64,000 nt of DNA from Nocardioides faecalis (GCF_018388425.1 NZ_CP074406.1:3410001-3474000), one strand, 5' to 3'. Positions 35,837 through 43,655 are shown, counted from the stretch's first letter. Translations and numbers: made by a program. The notes: generated by a model from the letters alone, not told the origin.

Positions 35837-36880
35837 ATGGATGTCCTGCACTGGCTGCAGCCCCGCGACCACGTCGTGGCAGCCCGCACGGTCACCACGC
35901 TCAGCGGCGTCGCGGTCACCACGGCGTTGTTCACCGCCCCGCTGCAGGCCACGACGCCGAGCGGGACCACCGCGCTCCTCGCCGCAGCTCTGCTCGCGCT
36001 CGTCATGGGGGTCAGCGCGATGTCGCTGGTCATCGGCCCCGAGCACCGTCTCGGCTGGGCGCTGGCGCCGGTGCTCTCGGTGCCGGCGCTGGTGCTGATC
36101 GACCTGCTCACCGATGACGCGACCCTGACCGCACAGCTGTTCTTCCTCTTCCCCGCCCTCTACGGCGCCTCGCAGCTGCGGCCGCCCGGTGCGGCCTTCC
36201 TGGCGGTGCTGGCGATCGCCGGGGAGGTCGTCGTCGTGGCGACCCAGCTGCCGGCGCGTGAGGCGTTGGTCGACGCCTGGTACGTCGCCGCCGCGATCGG
36301 CACGACGACCATGCTGCTCGCCATCGCCAGCGAGCGCAACGCCCGGCTGGTCGCGCGGCTGGAGGAGATGGCGGCGGTGGACCCGCTGACCGGGCTGGCC
36401 ACCCGCCGAGTGCTCGACGAGGCGGCCGGGTCGGCGCTGTCGGGGGCCGGCAACGAGTCCGGGACCGCCCTGATCCTGCTCGACGTGGACCACTTCAAGT
36501 CGATCAACGACAGGCACGGTCACCCGGCCGGCGACGCGGTGCTGGTCCAGCTGGCGGCGCTGCTGCGCAAGCATGGCCGCGCCAACGACGTGGCCTGTCG
36601 CCTCGGCGGTGACGAGGTCGCGCTGCTGATGCCGGCGTGCGGCCTCGACGACGTCGAACAACGCGCAGCGGAGCTGATGGCCGCGGTGCGCGAGGAGCCG
36701 TTCCACACCGGGAGCGGCGACCCGATCGCCGTGAGCATCAGCATCGGCTGCGCGCACCTGCCCACGCACGCCTCGGACCTCCACGCGCTCTACTCCGCAG
36801 CCGACTCCGCGCTCTACCGCGCCAAGGAGCTCGGCCGCGATTGCGTGGTGACCGCCAGCTCCGCCGACCCGGTGGGCTGA
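35837..36880 (+). CDS. membrane-bound GGDEF-domain protein (putative diguanylate cyclase)
   Basis: The 347-residue protein has about six hydrophobic helices (residues 15-165), a short coiled linker (ASERNARLVARLEEMAAVD) and a GGDEF domain beginning DPLTGLATRR. The metal and substrate residues in LLDVDHFKSINDRHGHPAGD are kept. The active-site motif reads GGDEV at 257-261, with Val for the final Phe. Catalysis may still be possible because the acidic residues are intact. An RxxD inhibitory site was not evident. No PDE domain is present. Confidence 0.85.
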   Translation: MDVLHWLQPRDHVVAARTVTTLSGVAVTTALFTAPLQATTPSGTTALLAAALLALVMGVSAMSLVIGPEHRLGWALAPVLSVPALVLIDLLTDDATLTAQLFFLFPALYGASQLRPPGAAFLAVLAIAGEVVVVATQLPAREALVDAWYVAAAIGTTTMLLAIASERNARLVARLEEMAAVDPLTGLATRRVLDEAAGSALSGAGNESGTALILLDVDHFKSINDRHGHPAGDAVLVQLAALLRKHGRANDVACRLGGDEVALLMPACGLDDVEQRAAELMAAVREEPFHTGSGDPIAVSISIGCAHLPTHASDLHALYSAADSALYRAKELGRDCVVTASSADPVG

Positions 36881-36935
36881 GCGCGCGGCTGGACCCCGGC
36901 GGCCACGCCCTCCATACTCGGCCATACTCAGCGCC

Positions 36936-36949
36936 GAGAACACGTTCTA
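36936..36949. promoter_or_regulatory. KstR-like operator upstream of the ketosteroid isomerase gene
   Basis: GAGAACACGTTCTA matches the KstR motif TNNAACNNGTTNNA at every fixed base except the first (G for T). The inner arms AGAAC and GTTCT are perfect. It lies 33-46 nt upstream of the GTG, overlapping the likely promoter. Confidence 0.65.
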
Positions 36950-36981
36950 CTTCTGGGCGTGCCGACGTGAAGGAGCCCCTC

Positions 36982-37356
36982 GTGGCCGCGAGCAAGCAGA
37001 CCCTGCTGGACACCATCCACCGCTACGTCGAGCTCGTCGCCACCGGCAGCTCCGCCGACGTGGTCGCGCTCTACGCCGACGGCGCGACCGTGGAGGACCC
37101 GGTGGGCAGCGAGGTGCGCACCACCCGGGAGTCGATCGCGGAGTTCTACGCCGCCCTCGACGGCCTCGAGCAGGAGGCCCGGGTCCTGCACGCCCGGGTC
37201 GCGGGCAACGAGGCCGCGTTCGCCTTCGAGCTCGTCACCATCGTCGGGGAGAAGAAGCTGACCCTGGCGCCGGTGGACGTGATGACCTTCGACGACGAGG
37301 GCCGGATCACCAGCATGCGCGCCTTCTGGTCCGAGGACGACATGGTCTGGAGCTGA
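36982..37356 (+). CDS. steroid delta-isomerase (ketosteroid isomerase family)
   Basis: The 124-residue NTF2-fold protein aligns by eye with classical bacterial ketosteroid isomerase, including ATVEDPVGSE and NEAAFAF. All three catalytic residues are present: Tyr15 (HRYVELV), Asp39 (VEDP, general base) and Asp99 (APVD, oxyanion hole). The family moves the double bond of 3-oxo-delta5-steroids. GTG at 36982 was chosen because AAGGAG lies 6 nt upstream; a GTG at 36967 would place that Shine-Dalgarno inside the gene. The KstR-like site upstream supports a steroid role. Confidence 0.85.
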   Translation: MAASKQTLLDTIHRYVELVATGSSADVVALYADGATVEDPVGSEVRTTRESIAEFYAALDGLEQEARVLHARVAGNEAAFAFELVTIVGEKKLTLAPVDVMTFDDEGRITSMRAFWSEDDMVWS

Positions 37357-37364
37357 CGCTCCCG

Positions 37365-37429
37365 CCTGGTCAGCCCGCCCGGTCAGCCCGCCTGGTCAGC
37401 CCGCCTGGTCAGCCCGCCCGGTCAGCCCG
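37365..37429. repeat. 13-bp tandem repeat across the carboxyltransferase stop codon
   Basis: Five units of CCYGGTCAGCCCG lie between the isomerase and the carboxyltransferase gene. The last unit contains the carboxyltransferase stop codon (37422-37424). Confidence 0.9.
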
Positions 37430-38864
37430 CGCGGGCGGCGACCAGGTGGGCGGCGACCTCCGCGACGACGGCGCGCGCGAGGGTCTCGGCCGAGTCGTCG
37501 TACGGCTCGGGGACGACGGCGTGCACGTCGCCGCCGGCGAGCAGCTCCAGCGCCCCGACCTTCTGGTTCGCGGCCATCTCGGCGGCGCGCGTGGTGTCGC
37601 CGTGCACGATCACGCTGGCGCCCTCCGGCGGCAGCGGGGAGAGCCAGGCCCGCTCGGCGGCGACGACGGTGTCGGCGGGCAGCAGCGCGAGCGCCCCACC
37701 CCCGCACCCCTCCCCCAGGATCACCGAGACGGTCGGCACCGTCATGGTGACCAAGGTGGCGATGCAGCGGGCGATCTCGCCGGCGATCGCGCCCTCCTCC
37801 GCCTTCGGCGACAGCTCGGCGCCGGGAGTGTCGATGACGGTCACCAGCGGCAGGCCCAGCTCCTCGGCCAGCGCCATCGCGCGGCGCGCCTCACGCAGCG
37901 CCCCCGGTCCCATCGGGGTGGCCGGCGTCTGCCGGGAGCGGTCCTGCCCGACCAGCACGCACGGCTGGCCGTCGAGCCGGGTGAGCGCGATGAGCACCGT
38001 GTCGTCGCGCTCGCCCTCGTCGGTGCCGCGCAGCCGCACGGTGCCCGTGGCGCCGTACCGCAGCAGGTCGCGCACGCCGGCCCGTCCCTGCGCGCGGGTC
38101 GCGACGATGTCGTCCCACACCGGGCGCTCCGCGGCCGTGCCCGGCGGCACCGGGTCGCGCCGGTCCAGGTCGGCGGCCGCCGGCGGGTCGACCAGGACAC
38201 CGAGGGCGCGGTCGACCAGCGCCGGCAGCTCGTCGGCCGGTACGACGGCATCGATGACGCCCTTCGCGGCCAGGTTCTCCGCCACCTGCACCCCGGCAGG
38301 GAACGGCTCGCCGTTGAGCGCCTCGAACACCTTCGGGCCGAGGAAGCCGACCAACGCACCGGGCTCGGCGACGGTGATGTGGCCGAGCGAGCCCCAGGAG
38401 GCGTAGACGCCGCCCGTGGTCGGGTGGCGCAGGTGCACCAGGTAGGGCAGCCCAGCGGCGCGGTGCGCCATCAGGGCCCGGGAGATCTCCACCATCTGCA
38501 CGAACGCGCGGGTACCCTCCTGCATCCGGGTGCCGCCCGAGGAGGTGCTGGCCAGCACCGGCAGGCCCTCGGCGCTGGCACGGCGCACGGCCGCCGCGAT
38601 CCGTCCCGCCGCGGCGACCCCGATCGACCCGGCCAGGAATCGGAACTCGTTGACCACGAACGCCACCGGACGACCGCGGACGGTGCCGCGGCCGGTGAGC
38701 ACCGACTCGTCGGTGCCGGCCTTCTCCGCCGCCGCCCGCAGCGCCTCCTGGTAGGAGGCGGGGTGGCCGCTGATGTCGACCGGGGTGTCCCAGGACTCGT
38801 ACGAACCGGCGTCCAGCACCAGATCGATCAGCTCACGCGCGGTCAATCGGCTCGAGGTCCCCAT
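37422..38864 (-). CDS. acyl-CoA carboxylase carboxyltransferase, fused beta-alpha type
   Basis: The 480-residue protein joins an AccD-like N-half (SSGGTRMQEG, LRHPTTGGVYASWGS) to an AccA-like C-half (VIDTPGAELSPKAEEGAIAGEI, ILGEGCGGGALAL). It lacks the N-terminal zinc finger of E. coli AccD. It should transfer carboxyl from biotin to acetyl-CoA or a short acyl-CoA. No biotin carboxylase or BCCP gene is nearby, so partners are elsewhere. ATG at 38864 was chosen; an upstream GTG at 38882 is in frame. It is divergent from the lipid kinase gene. Confidence 0.87.
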   Translation of the reverse strand: MGTSSRLTARELIDLVLDAGSYESWDTPVDISGHPASYQEALRAAAEKAGTDESVLTGRGTVRGRPVAFVVNEFRFLAGSIGVAAAGRIAAAVRRASAEGLPVLASTSSGGTRMQEGTRAFVQMVEISRALMAHRAAGLPYLVHLRHPTTGGVYASWGSLGHITVAEPGALVGFLGPKVFEALNGEPFPAGVQVAENLAAKGVIDAVVPADELPALVDRALGVLVDPPAAADLDRRDPVPPGTAAERPVWDDIVATRAQGRAGVRDLLRYGATGTVRLRGTDEGERDDTVLIALTRLDGQPCVLVGQDRSRQTPATPMGPGALREARRAMALAEELGLPLVTVIDTPGAELSPKAEEGAIAGEIARCIATLVTMTVPTVSVILGEGCGGGALALLPADTVVAAERAWLSPLPPEGASVIVHGDTTRAAEMAANQKVGALELLAGGDVHAVVPEPYDDSAETLARAVVAEVAAHLVAARAG

Positions 38865-38893
38865 GGCTGCGCATCCAACCACGGCCCCGCCGG

Positions 38894-38899
38894 TAGCGT
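38894..38899 (+). promoter_or_regulatory. -10 element of the lipid kinase gene, leaderless
   Basis: TAGCGT lies 6 nt before the GTG at 38906. Confidence 0.55.
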
Positions 38900-38905
38900 G
38901 GGGCC

Positions 38906-39859
38906 GTGCCTACCCCCTCCCTGCTGTTGATCACCAACGCGGAGGCGGGCACCGCCGACGTCGAGGCCGTCGACACCGCCCTCGCCGTGCTCGGCGCGAT
39001 CGCCGACGTCGAGGTCGCCGCGACCTCCTCCCCCGACGAGCTCGACACCGTGCTCGCCCGCGCCGGCGCCGGCGGACGGCGGATCGTGGTCGCCGGCGGC
39101 GACGGCAGCCTGCATGCGGTGGTGGCCGCGCTGCACCGTCGCGGCGAGCTGGGCGAGGCCGAGATCGCCCTGCTCCCCCTGGGCACCGGCAACGACTTCG
39201 CCCGCGGGCTCGGCATCCCGTTGGAGCCCGCCGCGGCTGCGCGGGTGATCCTCGAGGGCGCCACCCGCCGCCTCGACGTGGTCGTCGACGACACCGACAC
39301 GGTGACCGTCAACAGCGTGCACCTCGGCGCCGGCGCCGACGCCGGCGCGAAGGGCGCGGTCTGGAAGGAGCGGCTCGGCTCCGTCGGCGTCGGCAAGCTC
39401 AACCTCGGCCGGCTGGGCTACCCGATCGGGACGCTGCAGACCGCCCTCAAGCCGCCCACGCTGCGGGTGCGGGTCGAGGTCGACGGCGAGCTGCTGGTCG
39501 ACCTCGACCAGCAGGTGCTGATGGTCGCGATCGGCAACGGCACCTCCGTCGGTGGCGGCACCGCGCTGACCCCCGACGCGCTGCCGCACGACGGCGCCCT
39601 CGACGTGCTCATCGCGACCCCGGTCGGCACCTGGGCGCGCCTGGCCTACCTGCTGCGCCTGCCGTTCGCCAGCCACGAGAAGCACGAGGACGTGAAGATC
39701 GTCCGCGGCTGTGAGGTCCGGGTGGCGGGCACGCCGTTCGACTGCAACAGCGACGGCGAGATCTCCGGCCCCGTGCGTCGACGCACCTGGCGCGTCGTGC
39801 CGGACGCGTACACGATGGTGCTGCCCGCCGAGTCGGGAGCCACGGCCTCCGGCAACTAG
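38906..39859 (+). CDS. diacylglycerol/lipid kinase family protein
   Basis: The 317-residue protein has the DAGK catalytic core GGDGSLHAVVAAL and the LPLGTGNDFARGLGIP loop, then a beta-sandwich C-domain ending DCNSDGEISGP, which matches the YegS/BmrU family. It phosphorylates a lipid (diacylglycerol, sphingoid or similar) at the membrane surface. Its TAG stop forms part of the TAGAGT -10 hexamer of lysS. Confidence 0.88.
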   Translation: MPTPSLLLITNAEAGTADVEAVDTALAVLGAIADVEVAATSSPDELDTVLARAGAGGRRIVVAGGDGSLHAVVAALHRRGELGEAEIALLPLGTGNDFARGLGIPLEPAAAARVILEGATRRLDVVVDDTDTVTVNSVHLGAGADAGAKGAVWKERLGSVGVGKLNLGRLGYPIGTLQTALKPPTLRVRVEVDGELLVDLDQQVLMVAIGNGTSVGGGTALTPDALPHDGALDVLIATPVGTWARLAYLLRLPFASHEKHEDVKIVRGCEVRVAGTPFDCNSDGEISGPVRRRTWRVVPDAYTMVLPAESGATASGN

Positions 39860-39862
39860 AGT
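39857..39862 (+). promoter_or_regulatory. -10 element of lysS, built on the preceding stop codon
   Basis: TAGAGT begins with the TAG stop of the lipid kinase gene and lies 8 nt before the lysS GTG. Confidence 0.5.
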
Positions 39863-39870
39863 TGCCCGTC

Positions 39871-41568
39871 GTGGCACGAGGACAGCGCGATCAGCAGACC
39901 GACCCGACCGACTGGGTGACCCGCACCGCCGACCTGGCGCTGCGACACGCCGAGCAGGTCAACGGCGGCACCCTGCCCGAGGTCGTCACCTGCGCCTCCG
40001 GGATCAGCCCGTCCGGCCCGATCCACCTCGGCAACCTGCGCGAGTTCCTCACCGTGCACTTCGTCGCCGAGGAGATCCGCCGCCGCGGCATCACCGTGCG
40101 CCACCTGCACAGCTGGGACGACTACGACCGGTTCCGCAAGGTGCCCGCCGGCGTCGACCCGTCCTTCGCCGAGCACATCGGCAAGCCGCTGACCGCCGTG
40201 CCCGACCCGACGGGCGAGTTCGAGAACTGGGCCGAGCGGTTCAAGGCGCCGCTGCGCGCCGCGCTCGCCGACCTCGGCTGCGACATGGTCGAGGTCAACC
40301 AGACCGAGATGTACCGCGCCGGCGCCTACCGCGAGCAGGTGCTCACCGCGATCCGCAAGCGCGGCGAGATCGAGTCGGTCATGTCCCGGTTCCGCACCAA
40401 GAAGGCCGACCCGGTCGAGGACGGCGAGTCGACCGCCGAGTCGACCGCCGAGGTGGAGGGCGGTGCCGGCACCAGCGAGGACCTGGCCCGCTTCCCCTAC
40501 AAGCCCTACTGCCGCGGGTGTGGCCGCGACACGGTCACGTTGACGTCGTACGACGACGACACGACGGACCTGGCCTACACCTGCGACGCCTGCGGGGAGT
40601 CTCACGTGACCAACGTGGCCACCCAGAACGAGGGCAAGCTGGTGTGGAAGGTCGACTGGCCGATGCGCTGGACCTACGAGGGCGTGCACTTCGAGCCCGG
40701 CGGCGTCGACCACGCCAGCCCGGGGTCGTCGTACACGGTCGGCAAGGAGATCGTCGGCCCGATCTTCGGCGGCACCGCGCCGTCGTTCGTCGGCTACTCG
40801 TTCGTCGGGGTCGCCGGCATGCCGAAGATGTCGTCGTCCAAGGGCGGCGTGCCGACCGCGGCCGAGGCGCTGCGGATCCTGGAGGCGCCGATCCTGCGCT
40901 GGCTCTACGTGCGCCGCCAGCCCAAGCAGGCCTTCAACGTCGACTTCGGCGTCGAGGTGCTGCGGCTGTACGACGAGTGGGACGCGCTGACCAAGAAGGC
41001 CGCCGTACCCGAGAAGCGCGACGCCGCCGTGCTCGCCTGGGAGCGGGCCTCGGCCACCTCCACCGCCGGCACCCTGCCCACCCCCGCCGTGCCCGTGCCG
41101 TTCCGCATGCTCTCCTCGATCGCCGACGTCACCGCCGGCTCCCGCGAGATCATCGCCCGCACCGTCGGTGCCAGCGAGGCGGACCTCGAGCCGCGGCTGA
41201 CCAAGGCCGCCACCTGGATCACCGACTACGTCGACCCCGAGGACCGCACCACCGTGCGCACCGAGGCCGACACCGCCCGGCTGTCCGCGCTGACGCCCGA
41301 GGAGTCCCGCTGGCTGGAGCTGCTCCTCGCCGGCCTGCCCGCCGACTTCACCGACACCGACGCGTTGACCTCGCTCATCTACGGCGTGCCCAAGCTGGCC
41401 CGCGGGCTGAGCGTCGACGACGCCCCCACCGACGAGGTGAAGGCCGACCAGAAGGCCTTCTTCAAGCTGCTCTACGAGCTCCTCGTCGCCGCCGAGCGCG
41501 GCCCCCGCCTGCCCACCCTCTTCGCCGCCCTCGGCGATGACCGCGTGCGGGCTCTGCTCACCGCGTGA
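39871..41568 (+). CDS. lysS: class I lysyl-tRNA synthetase
   Basis: The 565-residue enzyme is the class I (archaeal/spirochaete-type) LysRS. It has a Rossmann fold with HIGH-like IHLGN (51-55) and KMSSS (319-323), not the class II fold. A Cys pair in YCRGCGRD and another in CDACGE suggest a zinc ribbon. A Glu/Ser/Thr-rich insert (about residues 188-205) with a duplicated EST unit precedes it and looks like a disordered linker. Some actinobacteria carry this enzyme alone or beside a class II copy; none is visible here. GTG at 39871 is favoured over TTG at 39862. Confidence 0.92.
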   Translation: MARGQRDQQTDPTDWVTRTADLALRHAEQVNGGTLPEVVTCASGISPSGPIHLGNLREFLTVHFVAEEIRRRGITVRHLHSWDDYDRFRKVPAGVDPSFAEHIGKPLTAVPDPTGEFENWAERFKAPLRAALADLGCDMVEVNQTEMYRAGAYREQVLTAIRKRGEIESVMSRFRTKKADPVEDGESTAESTAEVEGGAGTSEDLARFPYKPYCRGCGRDTVTLTSYDDDTTDLAYTCDACGESHVTNVATQNEGKLVWKVDWPMRWTYEGVHFEPGGVDHASPGSSYTVGKEIVGPIFGGTAPSFVGYSFVGVAGMPKMSSSKGGVPTAAEALRILEAPILRWLYVRRQPKQAFNVDFGVEVLRLYDEWDALTKKAAVPEKRDAAVLAWERASATSTAGTLPTPAVPVPFRMLSSIADVTAGSREIIARTVGASEADLEPRLTKAATWITDYVDPEDRTTVRTEADTARLSALTPEESRWLELLLAGLPADFTDTDALTSLIYGVPKLARGLSVDDAPTDEVKADQKAFFKLLYELLVAAERGPRLPTLFAALGDDRVRALLTA

Positions 41569-41580
41569 GCCGGGCGGAGG

Positions 41581-41656
41581 GCTTGTAACTACGAGTTATG
41601 GCCTCTACCCGGGTGGTAGACCACCCAGGTAGAGGCAACAGCACCCGGGTAGATGC
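41581..41656 (+). repeat. left 76-bp inverted repeat of the AbiEi/nuclease cassette
   Basis: It matches the complement of 42888-42963 at 75 of 76 positions, beginning GCTTGTAACTACGAGTTATG. Inside are three copies of a CTACCYGGGTG motif, the first two arranged as a near-perfect hairpin around AG. Confidence 0.95.
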
Positions 41657-41727
41657 CTTCGGGGCGCCGTGCTCGGGAGTCACCGGGCCGACCCCGCACG
41701 GGGCCGCGGTACGACGTCCCGGGTGCG

Positions 41728-42777
41728 TCAGGCGGGCCGACGGGCGCTGTGCTCGCGCCGGATCCGCTCCGCCTCCGCTGCTAGCGTCGGCGACAGCTCA
41801 CGGCCGAACCGGGCATCGGCCTCGGCCTGCGCGGACCGCAGCCGTCGTACGGCGTCCGCGCGGCGCGGACCCCAGTGGTCGGCCCAGACGACACGGCTGA
41901 CCACGAGGCCGCGGTCGCTCACCGCGCGCTCACGCAGCTTCTCCTCCCAGACGGCCTCCTCCACATCGTGGGCGACCCCGCCGCGCTCGAGGGACCGGTA
42001 CTTGAGCCGGCCGTCGGTCTCGATGACGTGGTGACCGACGCGGATGTCGCACCACGCGATGCCGCGCTGCGTGCGGACCGGGAACTGCGTCTCGGGCTCG
42101 CCGATCCCGGCCTCGATGACGAGGTGCCGGCCGAGCGACTCGTGCGGCGTCTGCGCACCCGGGTCGGCGAGCGCGACGCTGCGCCGCGCCGCCTTCACAC
42201 CGGGCCAGCACTGCATGATCACGTAGGCGGCCTCGAGCTCGGCGCGGGTCGCACCGGCGCGCAGGGCGGAGTCGCACGCGACGATCCCGGCCAGGATGCC
42301 GTGCTCGCGGGCGATGTCGACCGCCGTCCGGGCCCGGTCGAGCACCGGCACCCCGCCGACGCGCAGCACCTGCTGGTCGGCGTACCGGGCGAGGTGGTGC
42401 TTGACGCCGTTCTCGGTCCACGCGTTCGTCCAGCCCGGGCGCGTCATGTGCACGAACCCGTCCCGCGCGGCCAGGATCGGCATGCCGAGCGCGTGCGCCG
42501 CCGAGTCGTGGCTGAGCACCCACCCGCGACGCATCGCGAGCACGGCGGCGCGGGCCAGAAGCAGCGGGCGGCCGACGTGCTCGTCGAGCTCGGCCCAGGT
42601 CTCAGCCGGCGTGTAGATGCCGCGGCGCAGCGGCACCCACTCGTGGTGCCGGAGCAGGCGTCGTACCTCGCCGGGGCTCAGGCCGAGGTCGAGCGCGCGA
42701 GCGCGGGTGATGAGACCGTCGTTGGCGGCGATGGCGGCGGTGACGCGTGGGTCCACGCAGCCCAGCGTCGACGCCAC
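41728..42777 (-). CDS. AbiEi-type HTH plus DUF559-like nuclease-fold protein
   Basis: The 349-residue protein starts with a winged-helix region like AbiEi-family antitoxins (IAANDGLITRARALDLGLSP, then EVRRLLRHHEWVPLRRGIYT). A middle domain contains VLSHDSAAHALGMPIL. The C-terminal domain looks like a Vsr/DUF559 PD-(D/E)XK fold: ESLGRHLVIEAG, WCDIRV, VIETDGRLKY. The Asp, Glu-x-Asp and Lys are in place for catalysis, but this was not tested by alignment. No AbiEii toxin partner is adjacent. GTG at 42777 is the longest start; GTG at 42756 is an alternative. Confidence 0.7.
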   Translation of the reverse strand: MASTLGCVDPRVTAAIAANDGLITRARALDLGLSPGEVRRLLRHHEWVPLRRGIYTPAETWAELDEHVGRPLLLARAAVLAMRRGWVLSHDSAAHALGMPILAARDGFVHMTRPGWTNAWTENGVKHHLARYADQQVLRVGGVPVLDRARTAVDIAREHGILAGIVACDSALRAGATRAELEAAYVIMQCWPGVKAARRSVALADPGAQTPHESLGRHLVIEAGIGEPETQFPVRTQRGIAWCDIRVGHHVIETDGRLKYRSLERGGVAHDVEEAVWEEKLRERAVSDRGLVVSRVVWADHWGPRRADAVRRLRSAQAEADARFGRELSPTLAAEAERIRREHSARRPA

Positions 42778-42887
42778 ACACGGTCCGGGCCAGGGCGCGC
42801 TAGCGAGCTGTGGACGGCGGCGCGGCGCGTCGTACGACGGGAGGGGTCGTGGACTTCTTGAGCACGCTCAGGTGACGCCGCTCGGGC

Positions 42888-42963
42888 GCATCTACCCGGG
42901 TGCTGTTGCCTCTACCCGGGTGGTCTACCACCCGGGTAGAGGCCATAACTCGTAGTTACAAGC
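42888..42963 (-). repeat. right 76-bp inverted repeat of the cassette
   Basis: Complement of 41581-41656 with one mismatch. This copy has a perfect 17-bp hairpin (GCCTCTACCCGGGTGGT with its complement, 2-nt centre). Confidence 0.95.
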
Positions 42964-42981
42964 GAGCCGTGGCCGCCCGGC

Positions 42982-43410
42982 TCACAGCAGGGCGTCGGCG
43001 GCGGCGGGGCTGGAGTCGCGCAGGAAGGTGGCGCAGCGCTCGGCCTCGTCGGTCTCGCCGATGGCGTCGGCGGCTTGGGCGAGCAGGGCGAGGGCGCGCA
43101 GGAAGCCGCGGTTGGGCTCGTGGTCCCACGGCACGGGGCCGTGGCCCTTCCAGCCGTTGCGGCGCAGCAGGTCCAGGGAGCGGTGGTAGCCGACGCGGGC
43201 GTAGGCGTAGACGGTCACCCAGTCGACCTCGGCGGCGCGGGCCTCCTCGGCCAGGGTCGCCCAGGCCAGCGGCGAGGCCGGCAGGCGTCGTACGACGTCC
43301 ACGGCCACCATGCCGGAGGCCAGCAGCTCGGCGGCGGGGTCGACGGGCAGGTGGGTGGGCGGGGGGCCGGCCATCAGGTCGGCGCCGGGCGTGATGCTCA
43401 TGCTCGCCAT
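42982..43410 (-). CDS. DUF3151 family protein
   Basis: The 142-residue protein fits actinobacterial DUF3151: HLPVDPAAELLASG, SPLAWATLAEEA, YAYARVGYHRSLDLLRRNGW, and GPVPWDHEPNRGFLRAL. It is helical and cytosolic with unknown function. ATG at 43410 was chosen; ATG at 43401 is in frame. Its stop lies in a 13-bp sequence that is repeated, inverted, at the lysS stop. Confidence 0.8.
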   Translation of the reverse strand: MASMSITPGADLMAGPPPTHLPVDPAAELLASGMVAVDVVRRLPASPLAWATLAEEARAAEVDWVTVYAYARVGYHRSLDLLRRNGWKGHGPVPWDHEPNRGFLRALALLAQAADAIGETDEAERCATFLRDSSPAAADALL

Positions 43411-43564
43411 TGTGTCCGGCCAGGGACGGATGCCGGTGGGCGGGTGTCGAGCCCGGGACGCTCCCCCAGGCCGCGTCCACCTCGACGCGTCCACCGGCAC
43501 GACGCGTCCGTCGCCACCCCACAGGCAGCGACCGGGAAGCGACCGGGCACCGACCGGCGACGCT

Positions 43565-43633
43565 GCCGCCCGAGCGACCCGCAGCCCGCCGCCCGAGCGA
43601 CCCGCAGCCCGCCGCCCGAGCGACCCGCAGCCC
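43565..43633. repeat. 23-bp tandem repeat downstream of ilvA
   Basis: Three perfect 23-bp copies (GCCGCCCGAGCGACCCGCAG plus CCC) and a partial fourth lie 22 bp after the ilvA stop. Confidence 0.9.
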
Positions 43634-43655
43634 GCCGCCCGCCGCCCGAGGAGCG

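Larger units (their letters stand above)
41581..42963. mobile_element. 1383-bp inverted-repeat-bounded cassette carrying one gene
   Basis: Two 76-bp inverted repeats enclose a single reading frame (41728-42777). The cassette lies between the stop codons of lysS and the DUF3151 gene and interrupts neither. There is no recognisable transposase and no obvious target-site duplication. It could be a non-autonomous transposable unit, a novel self-mobilising nuclease cassette, or an invertible segment. Confidence 0.6.
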
